Assembly: GCA_016190375.1 (NCBI GenBank)
Contig: JACPQR010000156.1
Location: 1-64,000, forward strand
From: Deltaproteobacteria bacterium
GTDB taxonomy: Bacteria > Myxococcota_A > Polyangia > JACPQR01
DNA length: 64,000 nt
Direction of reading: 5' to 3'
The notes beneath the pieces were generated by a model. The model worked only from the letters and a program-made list of their open reading frames with translations, did no database searches and was not told where the DNA came from. Shown in pieces: positions 55,636 to 62,984 of the stretch. How positions within the stretch are numbered: the first letter of the stretch is position 1; every line of letters begins with the position of its first letter. The translations under genes were made by a program, and so were the position numbers.

Positions 55636-58148
55636 AGAGGAATCGAACGACCGGCGCGATTGATCGACGCGTGCCGGGGCGCGGGCTCGGTCGTGCCGTC
55701 GCGATCGCCTTCTTCCTGCTCGTGACGCCCGTGATCGCCCGCGGCGAGCCGCTCGACATCGCCGTGCCCGTCGGGCCACTCCGCGTGCGGCTGCAGGCCG
55801 ATCCGGACGTCCGCATCGTCGAGGACGTGCAGCTCGCCGACGTGGCCGTTTGGGAAGGGCGAGTCGGGCGAGATCCCGGGCGGGCAGCCGTCGTCTTCCT
55901 GACGGCCACCGGCGACGACGAGCCGCTGCCTGGCGCCGGGGCAGTGGGCGCGCTCGTCGAGGCGGAGGACGTCCGCTGGCGCGGGACCAGCTCCGGGCAC
56001 CTGGAGCACGCTCATCCACTGGCAGGGCTCGAGTGGCGCGCGTGGCCACGTGTCGCGGTACGTACCGTGCTCTTGCCCGGCGGTTTCCGCGTCCTCGCCG
56101 CGGCCGGCGGCCGGCCGCTCCTGGCCGAGGGCCGCATCGGGGGACGGCGGGTGGTCGTCTGGACCGCCCCGCTCGGGGCACGGGCCAATCGCGATCTCGC
56201 CGCATTCCCCCTCTTGGGCTACGCGCTGCACGCCGTCACGTTCCGGGCGGCGGGGGCCCGGGTCGCCTCCCTGGGCGCGTGGCGAGGCGCGCCGATTCCC
56301 GGGGAACGTACGGCGGAGCTGGCTGCCCTCGCACTTCTCCTTCTGTGGCCGCTGACGATGGCCGCGTTCGGGATCGCGCGCCGCTCGAGACCGCCACCCG
56401 CCGAGGTGCTCGCGCTCTACGCGGCTCCGGGCGCGGCCCCCGAGTGGCGGGACCCCAGCTTCGCGCGCCCGCTCAGCGGCTTCTTTCTCTTCCTCGCCGG
56501 ATCGATCGTGCTCCTGCCCCCCTACTTCTGGGTGGTGGGTGTGGTCGTTCCGAACCGGGTGCAACCCTTCCCGCAGGCCGACGGCATCTGGGGCTCGATC
56601 GTCGTCCTCTTCGAGGTCGTCTTCTACCTGTTCGACTTCGCGACGAACACCGCGTTCGTGCGCTTCTTCGCGGCGACGCGGATCCAGGAGCCCGCGAGGG
56701 CGCTGAGATACGCGCAGCTCTTCCTCTGGTGGCAGGCGCTCTCGGGGCTCCTCCAGCTCACCCTGGTCGTGGTCGTGGTGCTCGCGGGCCCACTGTCCGG
56801 GACGACCTACGCCTTGTACGGCTTCTTCCTCTTGCTCCACGGGATCGTGCAGGTCCCGGGAGTCTTCGGCATCGGGTACCACGTCCTGCAGGGCGCGCAG
56901 CGGTTCGACTACGCCTCCGTGGTCGACGTGCTCGAGAAGCGCGTCCTGTCGATCCTCGCGCCGCTCCCGTTCGTGCTCGTCTTGCGGGCATGGGGCCGCG
57001 CGCACCCCATGTACGGCGAGGCGTTCGGCGCGATCGTAGGGCTGGGGATCGGGGCCTACGTGACGCAGTGGCTGACGATGGGCATCGGTCTGTACCTGTG
57101 CAGGCGCGCGGGTCTCCCCATCCGCCCGCTCTTCGGGGCCTCGTTCGGCGGGCGCGAGATCCGCGAGGTCTTCGGCTACGGAGCCCGCGCCATCCCCGGC
57201 CAGGTCGCGTTCCGCGCAGCCAGCTCGGTCGAGATCGTCGTCTTGACGGCGATGCTCGCGAACTACACCGAGTGGCTGGGGATCTGGGGGCTGCTCCAGT
57301 CCCGTTTCAGCTACCTCGTGCTCCTCGCGTACGCGTTCTTCGACTCGGGCGTGCCCGTCTTCGGAGAGGCGCTCGGCGCCGGCAAGCGCTCGCTCGCCCA
57401 GTACCTCGTGGGTCGCTTCCTGCAGTTCGCGACGCTCTGGGGCGCTGTCGTCTTCGCCATCCTGGCGGCGCTCGGTCCGACGTTCATCCGCGGCGCGGTC
57501 GAGCCACAATGGCACCGGGCGGCAGGCCTGGTCGTCGTCGCCGCATTCGCGCGGGCGCTGGCTTGCCCCGGCTGGGTGTCGGACGCGCTGCAGCGAGGCG
57601 CCAACTACCCGCTCCTGTTCTCCTGCGTTCTCGGCGGCGAACAGGTCCTGCGGATCGCGCTTCTCTTCATCCTCGTCCCGCGGTTCGGCGCCGCCGGCCT
57701 CTTCGCGGCCATCGTCCTGTCACTGTCCACGAAGACGCTCGTCGCGTGGTGGCTCAATCACCGCGTCGTCCTTCCGCTCCGCGTGTCGCTCTGGCAGAGC
57801 CTCGGCGCGCCGGTCGCGGCCGGAGCGATCCTCTACGTGCTTCTCGCCGGCCTCGTCGCCGTCGTGGATCCCACCTCGCCCTCGGGTGCGCAGGCGGTCT
57901 TCTATGGCGGAGCCGTCGGCGCAATCGCCGCGGCCCTGTTCGTCCTCGGCATCGTGGGCGGCCTCGACGCCGATGGTCTGGGCGAGATCGACCGCGCGGC
58001 GCGCATGACGCCCGTGCTGTCGCCGATCGCCCGGCTGTTCGCCCTCGGCGCCCGCGCCGGTGCCCGGCTCTCGCCCTGGCACGGCCGTTTCCCTCAACCC
58101 GCGTCCGCCGACGCTCACGGCGAGGCGGAGGAGCTCACGCGCGCGTGA
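55632..58148 (+). CDS. Fusion of an exported domain to a polysaccharide-flippase-like membrane protein
   Basis: An 838-residue protein starting at GTG in GTGA overlap with the VWA gene. Residues about 18-35 are a signal or first TM, followed by an exported domain of about 190 residues whose end (VVVWTAPLGARANRDLAAFPLLGY) resembles the GATase-like domain of BatA-type proteins. A TM lies at about 222-242. From about 285 to 790 there are about 12 hydrophobic segments in the pattern of MVF/MOP-superfamily lipid or polysaccharide flippases (Wzx/MurJ-like; FDYASVVDVLEKRVLSILAPL). The substrate is unknown. I see no similar fusion described in families I know. Confidence 0.83.
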   Translation: MKRNRTTGAIDRRVPGRGLGRAVAIAFFLLVTPVIARGEPLDIAVPVGPLRVRLQADPDVRIVEDVQLADVAVWEGRVGRDPGRAAVVFLTATGDDEPLPGAGAVGALVEAEDVRWRGTSSGHLEHAHPLAGLEWRAWPRVAVRTVLLPGGFRVLAAAGGRPLLAEGRIGGRRVVVWTAPLGARANRDLAAFPLLGYALHAVTFRAAGARVASLGAWRGAPIPGERTAELAALALLLLWPLTMAAFGIARRSRPPPAEVLALYAAPGAAPEWRDPSFARPLSGFFLFLAGSIVLLPPYFWVVGVVVPNRVQPFPQADGIWGSIVVLFEVVFYLFDFATNTAFVRFFAATRIQEPARALRYAQLFLWWQALSGLLQLTLVVVVVLAGPLSGTTYALYGFFLLLHGIVQVPGVFGIGYHVLQGAQRFDYASVVDVLEKRVLSILAPLPFVLVLRAWGRAHPMYGEAFGAIVGLGIGAYVTQWLTMGIGLYLCRRAGLPIRPLFGASFGGREIREVFGYGARAIPGQVAFRAASSVEIVVLTAMLANYTEWLGIWGLLQSRFSYLVLLAYAFFDSGVPVFGEALGAGKRSLAQYLVGRFLQFATLWGAVVFAILAALGPTFIRGAVEPQWHRAAGLVVVAAFARALACPGWVSDALQRGANYPLLFSCVLGGEQVLRIALLFILVPRFGAAGLFAAIVLSLSTKTLVAWWLNHRVVLPLRVSLWQSLGAPVAAGAILYVLLAGLVAVVDPTSPSGAQAVFYGGAVGAIAAALFVLGIVGGLDADGLGEIDRAARMTPVLSPIARLFALGARAGARLSPWHGRFPQPASADAHGEAEELTRA

Positions 58149-58149
58149 G

Positions 58150-58848
58150 TCACCTCGCCGGCGCGAGCCGCCACCGCAGCCGGAGGACCGCGGGCACGCC
58201 GGGCGGGTACGCACCCAGGAGCGCCTCGCGCTCGAGGTTCGGAGGCGGTGGGCCGAATCGAACGACGCCCTTCGTCTCGAACCGGCGAACGACCGTGACC
58301 GGCTCGGGCACCCAGTAGCGGCCCTGGTAGTACCCGCCCCCGACCTGCTCGGACCAGGACCGCCTCGCGGTGGTCACCGCGTCCGTCGAGACGATCGGTT
58401 CGCGCCCTCCGGTCGCGAGCGTCCATTGCCAGGCGGCGAGGTCGAGGAAGCGACCCGGGGCCGGCTCCTCGAAGGCGGCCGAGACCCGGACCTCGAACGC
58501 GAGCCGATCCCGAGCGTAGTAGGCCAGGGCGCGCGCGAGCTCGCGCGCGGCACGATCCACCGGCCACCGCATCGACCGTGCCCTGGCGCGCTCGGCTGCG
58601 ACGACGAAAGAGCGGTCGAGGAGGACCGCGACGATCGTGATGGAGGCGGCGCCATCGGAGTAACGAGCCTCGCGCCCGAAGTACTCGGCGAGCGCGCTAC
58701 GCGAACGCCGCGACAGAGACGACGGCACCGACTCGCCACGCGACACCACGATCGGCCCGGAAGCGCTCGAGCCGCAGCCGAACAGGATCGATGTCATGAG
58801 GACGGCCGTCCGGAGGGCGAAGCGCATCGACTGCGGTCTCGAAACCAT
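58150..58848 (-). CDS. Lipoprotein, unknown
   Basis: A 232-residue predicted lipoprotein with lipobox ILFGC. The N-terminal mature part contains RSRSALAEYFGREARY. The centre (about 90-150) has an amphipathic helix (RAARELARALAYYARDRL) followed by strands, and the C-terminus LRLRWRLAPAR reads like the end of a beta-sheet. I do not recognise it. Start at 58848 is preferred because AAGGTGA lies 4 nt upstream; an internal ATG at 58827 is the alternative. It ends 1 bp from the flippase gene. Confidence 0.75.
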   Translation of the reverse strand: MVSRPQSMRFALRTAVLMTSILFGCGSSASGPIVVSRGESVPSSLSRRSRSALAEYFGREARYSDGAASITIVAVLLDRSFVVAAERARARSMRWPVDRAARELARALAYYARDRLAFEVRVSAAFEEPAPGRFLDLAAWQWTLATGGREPIVSTDAVTTARRSWSEQVGGGYYQGRYWVPEPVTVVRRFETKGVVRFGPPPPNLEREALLGAYPPGVPAVLRLRWRLAPAR

Positions 58849-58921
58849 GCTCACCTTGACCCACCGCTGGGCGGAGGCTACAACAAGACACGGCTGACAG
58901 GATGGCCACCTCGAGGCGGAT

Positions 58922-60259
58922 GTGAAACGGCTGCACATCGAGACGTTCGGCTGTCAGATGAACGCCCACGACTCGGAGCGCGTGGCCGAGGTGATGCGAC
59001 GCGCGGGCTACGAGATGGCGGCCACCGCGGACCAGGCAGACCTCCTGATCTTCAACACTTGCAGCATCCGCGAGAGCGCCGAGAACAAGCTGTACAGCGT
59101 GCTCGGCCGGCTGCGCCCCCTCAAGGAGCGCCGGAGCGACCTCATCATCGCGGTCGGCGGCTGCGTGGGCCAGCAGCAAGGTCATAGGCTCCTGAGGAGG
59201 GTGCCGCACCTGGACGTGGTCTTCGGGCCGGACGACATACCGGCGCTGCCCGACCTCGTCCTTCGTATCCAGCACGGCTTCCCACCCATCGCCAGGACCG
59301 AGCTCGACACGGACGATCCGTTCTTCCTTCCAATAGACCGGGCCAAGGGCGAGGCGAGCCCGAGCGCCTTCGTCACGATCATGAAGGGCTGCGACGAGCG
59401 GTGCACCTTCTGCATCGTTCCGCACGTCCGCGGTCCCGAGCGCTATCGCGCCGCGGCCGACGTGAAGAACGAGGTCGCCCGCCTGTGCGCCGGCGGCGTG
59501 AGCGAGGTGGTGCTGCTCGGGCAAACCGTGAACAGCTACGATGGCGGCTGCACGTTCGCCGAGCTGCTCGCGCGCCTCGATCGGGTGGAGGGCCTTCGTC
59601 GCCTGCGCTACACGAGCCCTCATCCGCGGCACGTCGACCCGGCGGTCGCCCGCGCGCACGCGGAGCTGCCCTCGCTCTGCGAGCACGTCCACCTGCCGGT
59701 GCAGAGCGGCTCGGACCGCGTGCTCAGGCGCATGCTCAGGCGACACACCCGCGCGGAGTACCTCGATCGCGTGAGGCTGCTGCGCGACGCTTGCCCGGGG
59801 CTCGGCTTGACGACGGACTTCATCGTAGGCTTCCCCGGCGAGATGCCCGAGGACTTCGAGGCGACCCTGAGCCTGGTCGAGGAGGTGCGCTTCGATGGTG
59901 CCTTCTCGTTCAAGTTCTCGCGCCGGCCGGGCACCGCTGCGCTCGATCTCGAGGACGACGTGCCGGAAGCCGAGAAGGACAGACGCCTCGCGCTGCTGAT
60001 GGCGACGGTGGACGGGATCGCGGCGCGCAAGCGTCAGGATCGCCTCGGCGAGGTTCACGAGGTGCTGATCACCGGGCCGAGCAAGCTCGGCGGGACACAA
60101 CTCACGGGTCGTACGAGACGCAACGATGCAGTGAACTTCCATCCTCCTCCGGACCGCGCCGGGGACTCGCGCGAATGCGCCGTGGGGGCCTTCGTGCCGG
60201 TGGAGCTGATGCGCGTCACGGCGCATGCCTTCGAGGGACGCCTCGCGGCGCAGGCCTGA
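58922..60259 (+). CDS. miaB: tRNA-2-methylthio-N6-dimethylallyladenosine synthase MiaB
   Basis: A 445-residue radical-SAM methylthiotransferase that thiolates and methylates i6A37 in tRNA. The auxiliary cluster cysteines are in FGCQMN, FNTCSIRE and GGCVGQQ, and the radical-SAM cluster in CDERCTFCIVPHVRG. The C-terminal TRAM domain is present (VLITGPSKLGGTQLTGRTRRNDAVNF). Start is GTG, with GAGGCGG upstream. Full length, no unusual residues. It is followed after 20 bp by the DUF151 gene, a common neighbour in Myxococcota. Confidence 0.98.
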   Translation: MKRLHIETFGCQMNAHDSERVAEVMRRAGYEMAATADQADLLIFNTCSIRESAENKLYSVLGRLRPLKERRSDLIIAVGGCVGQQQGHRLLRRVPHLDVVFGPDDIPALPDLVLRIQHGFPPIARTELDTDDPFFLPIDRAKGEASPSAFVTIMKGCDERCTFCIVPHVRGPERYRAAADVKNEVARLCAGGVSEVVLLGQTVNSYDGGCTFAELLARLDRVEGLRRLRYTSPHPRHVDPAVARAHAELPSLCEHVHLPVQSGSDRVLRRMLRRHTRAEYLDRVRLLRDACPGLGLTTDFIVGFPGEMPEDFEATLSLVEEVRFDGAFSFKFSRRPGTAALDLEDDVPEAEKDRRLALLMATVDGIAARKRQDRLGEVHEVLITGPSKLGGTQLTGRTRRNDAVNFHPPPDRAGDSRECAVGAFVPVELMRVTAHAFEGRLAAQA

Positions 60260-60279
60260 GGGGAAAAGGGGAGCGGCGG

Positions 60280-60783
60280 ATGCACGTGGAACTGGAGGTC
60301 TCGCAGGTCGCCGTGGATCCCTTCGTGAACTCGCCGGTCCTGGTGCTGCAGGAGCTGGGCGGGGGCCGCAAGCTGGTCGTCCGGATCGGCCAGATGGAGG
60401 CCGTGGCGCTCGTCTCCGTGCTGGAGAAGATCCCCCTGACGCGCCCGACGGCGCACGACTTCGCGCTGGCGGCGGTGCGCGCCTTCTCCGGCGAGATCGT
60501 GCGCGTCGACTTCGATCCCGGCGTCGACCGGAACCCGGCGGCGATCGTCGTGGTTCGGGGCTCGGGTGCGTCTTGCAAGTCCGAGGTGGCGTTGCCCGCG
60601 CGGGTCGTCGACGCCGTCGCGATCGCGCTCCGATCCGGCGCGCCAATCCGGGCTGACGAGTCGCTGCTCGAGGACGGGTCGCCTCTCACGATGGGTCTTT
60701 TCCCGAGCACGGCCGATTGGCCCACCGCCGCGGCCGACCTCGAGACGATCTCCGACGACGAGTTCCCGAAGTACAAGATGTGA
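60280..60783 (+). CDS. DUF151 bifunctional nuclease-type protein
   Basis: A 167-residue protein of the DUF151 (BFN) family; plant members act as nucleases, while bacterial roles are unsettled. The family segments VQVAVDPF-type start, LRIGQMEAVAL, RPTAHDF and RVVDAVAIALRSGAPIRADESLL are present. AAAAGGGGAG lies upstream of the ATG. It is 20 bp after miaB on the same strand and probably co-transcribed. Confidence 0.93.
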   Translation: MHVELEVSQVAVDPFVNSPVLVLQELGGGRKLVVRIGQMEAVALVSVLEKIPLTRPTAHDFALAAVRAFSGEIVRVDFDPGVDRNPAAIVVVRGSGASCKSEVALPARVVDAVAIALRSGAPIRADESLLEDGSPLTMGLFPSTADWPTAAADLETISDDEFPKYKM

Positions 60784-60833
60784 ACGCTACGGGCTATTGA
60801 CTGCGCGTGGCCACGGAGGTATGGCGCGCCGCG

Positions 60834-62099
60834 ATGAAGTTCAGCGTTCTGCTCGCGATTGTCCTCCTGGCGTCCGGCTGCGGGAATTCGAGGTCCGACG
60901 ACGACGATTCGCCCGACGGCGACTCCGACGCTGACTCGGACACGGATTCCGACGCCGACGGCGACTCCGACGGCGATGCCGACGCCGATGGCGACGGCGA
61001 TGCGGACCCGATCCACATCCGGATCGGTCACCTGAACATCAAGGAGGCCTCGACCGACAAGATCCTGGACGACGACGACGAGCAGGTGACCGCCGCGGCC
61101 GAGGTCCTGGGCCGCTTCGCCGCCGACATAGTCGACCTCAACGAGATCCAGTACGACATCGAGGACCTGCCCGTCCTGGGCATGCCCGGCGCGGACGACC
61201 GGACCGGGCCGGGCGGCTTCGACGGCGGCGCGGAGAACGCCCTGCGCATCGCCGAACGCATACATGCCGCGGCGCCCGAGGTCGACTATCCCTACACGCT
61301 GACGACCGTCGGGAACTCCGGCTACTACTGGGAGGGAGAGGACTACGGGGAGTGGTCGTGGGAGCTCCGCGGCTGGGGCGAGTGGCCGGGCCGGTTCAAC
61401 ACCGCGGTGCTGTCGCGTTATCCGATCCTCACCGACCAGGTCCGCGTGGTCCACGACTTCGCGTGGGAGGACCTGCCCGAGAATCGAATCCAGCAGATGC
61501 GGGACGAGAACGGGATGGAGGTGCCCGAGGGCTTCCCGCTCTTCGAGAAGGCGCTCAACGTCGTCCCGATCGACCTGGGTCCCGAGGTGCTCTGGCTCGT
61601 GCTCCTGCACCCGACCGCCTCGCCTGCGGCGTTCGATCCGATCAACCCGTACCGGAACTACGACGAGCTGCGGGCGCTGGCGCTCTTCCTCGACGGAGAG
61701 CTGCCAGGTGTCGAGCCCCTGCCGGACGGTGCGAGGTTCGTCGTGAGCGGTGACCTGAACGGGGATCCCGACGACGGCGACGGCCTCGACGGGGCCGTGG
61801 CGCAGGTGCTCGACCATCCATCGCTCGTCGCGGTGTTCCCCACCGGCGCCGGCACGCGAGGTCAGAACGGCGAGTACAACACGTTCCTCGGAGGCTGCGG
61901 CAACGACGACGGTGCGACGGTCGAGGACCCGACCGTGAGGTTCCAGATGCAGCTCGACTACGTCCTCGCGTCGGCGAGCATCGGTCCACCGACCGAGACC
62001 GGCCTCTTCTTCCCCGACTTCCGGACCGAGCGCGAGGACTTCGACCTCGCATGCCGAGCCTCGGACCACCGCTTCCTCTACATCGACATCGACCTTTGA
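60834..62099 (+). CDS. Lipoprotein of the endonuclease/exonuclease/phosphatase family
   Basis: A 421-residue predicted lipoprotein (signal MKFSVLLAIVLLASGC). An Asp-rich stalk in D-x-D steps covers about 22-56. The catalytic domain (about 60-421) fits the EEP fold: IGHLNIKE (Asn), IVDLNEIQYD (Glu), VVSGDLNGDPDD (Asp-x-Asn) and CRASDHRFLYIDI (final Asp-His). These residues indicate a metal-dependent nuclease or phosphoesterase acting outside the inner membrane. An upstream GTG at 60807 is an alternative start. The stop overlaps the next gene's TTG by 4 nt. Confidence 0.9.
   Translation: MKFSVLLAIVLLASGCGNSRSDDDDSPDGDSDADSDTDSDADGDSDGDADADGDGDADPIHIRIGHLNIKEASTDKILDDDDEQVTAAAEVLGRFAADIVDLNEIQYDIEDLPVLGMPGADDRTGPGGFDGGAENALRIAERIHAAAPEVDYPYTLTTVGNSGYYWEGEDYGEWSWELRGWGEWPGRFNTAVLSRYPILTDQVRVVHDFAWEDLPENRIQQMRDENGMEVPEGFPLFEKALNVVPIDLGPEVLWLVLLHPTASPAAFDPINPYRNYDELRALALFLDGELPGVEPLPDGARFVVSGDLNGDPDDGDGLDGAVAQVLDHPSLVAVFPTGAGTRGQNGEYNTFLGGCGNDDGATVEDPTVRFQMQLDYVLASASIGPPTETGLFFPDFRTEREDFDLACRASDHRFLYIDIDL
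60896..61008 (+). repeat. Trinucleotide/hexanucleotide tract coding for an Asp-rich stalk
   Basis: Runs of GACGAC, GACTCC, GACGCC and GATGGC-type codon pairs following the lipidation Cys of the EEP lipoprotein. It has the same composition as the tract at 37034-37206 in another lipoprotein. Confidence 0.85.
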
Positions 62100-62497
62100 G
62101 CCTTCCTGTCCGCAGAGTGGCGGCCTGGATCCCGGCCGTTTCCTACATGGCGCTCATCTTCGTCATGTCGTCCTTACGCTTTCCGGGCGTTGCACTGCCG
62201 CGCAACTCCGACAAGGGGATCCACTTCGTCGAATACGCCATCCTCGCGCTGCTCCTCCTGTTCGCGCTCAGGCGGTCCTCGACTTGGTCACCTCGTGCCC
62301 TGGCGCTCGTCGCATGGATCGTGGCGGCCGCCTACGGCGCCACTGACGAGCTGCACCAGGCGTTCGTGCCCGGGCGGTACTGCTCGGGGTACGACTGGCT
62401 CGCCGACGCGACGGGAGCCGGCCTGGCGGTTTTCATGGGCGCCAAACTCTCGAAAGGAAGATCGCGTGGCACCGACCATCCTGCCGTTTCGCGGTAA
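62096..62497 (+). CDS. VanZ-like membrane protein
   Basis: A 133-residue protein with three or four hydrophobic segments. The family motifs NSDKGIHFVEYAILALL and ATDELHQAFVPGRYCSGYDWLADATGAG are clear. VanZ proteins are small membrane proteins linked to teicoplanin tolerance in enterococci; in proteobacteria the role is unknown. Start is taken at the TTG that overlaps the preceding stop (TTGA); a GTG at 62114 is an alternative. The last codons overlap the next gene by 32 nt. Confidence 0.85.
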   Translation: MSLPVRRVAAWIPAVSYMALIFVMSSLRFPGVALPRNSDKGIHFVEYAILALLLLFALRRSSTWSPRALALVAWIVAAAYGATDELHQAFVPGRYCSGYDWLADATGAGLAVFMGAKLSKGRSRGTDHPAVSR

Positions 62498-62984
62498 GAC
62501 GCCGTCCATCGACCCGAGCGCGTACTTGGCGCCGACCGCCTCGGTCATCGGGGACGTGGTCATTGGGCCGCGCTCCAGCATCTGGTTCGGCGCGGTCGTG
62601 CGCGGCGACGTGTTCCACATCCGCATCGGCGCCGGCACGAACATCCAGGACAACTGCGTCGTCCACGTCACCCACGACCGGAGCGCCACGATCGTGGGCG
62701 ACGACTGCACGGTCGGCCACGGCGCCGTCCTGCACGGCTGCGCGATCGGCGACCGGGTCCTCGTCGGAATCGGCTCCGTGATCCTGGACGACGCGGAGGT
62801 TGCCTCCGACGTCCTCGTGGGCGCCGGGTCGCTCGTCACGATCGGGACCAAGGTCCCGCCGCGCTCGCTCGTACTGGGCCGCCCGGCGCGTGTGGTCCGC
62901 TCCCTGACGGATGAAGAGGTGGCCGGGCTCGCCGAGGCCGCGCGGCTCTACGTCGACTTCCGGGGCGAGTATCTGGGAGCCTAG
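62466..62984 (+). CDS. Gamma-class carbonic anhydrase-like protein
   Basis: A 172-residue left-handed beta-helix trimer-forming protein of the gamma carbonic anhydrase / YrdA group. Hexapeptide repeats fill the sequence (VIGDVVIGPRSSIWFGAVVRGD). Zinc His candidates are in CVVHVTHD and VGHGAVLHGC. Start is GTG (62466) with AAAGGAAG upstream; longer frames lie inside the VanZ-like gene. Whether it hydrates CO2 is not certain, since many YrdA-type proteins are inactive in standard assays. The 3' end convergently overlaps the next gene by 4 bp (CTAG). Confidence 0.94.
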   Translation: MAPTILPFRGKTPSIDPSAYLAPTASVIGDVVIGPRSSIWFGAVVRGDVFHIRIGAGTNIQDNCVVHVTHDRSATIVGDDCTVGHGAVLHGCAIGDRVLVGIGSVILDDAEVASDVLVGAGSLVTIGTKVPPRSLVLGRPARVVRSLTDEEVAGLAEAARLYVDFRGEYLGA

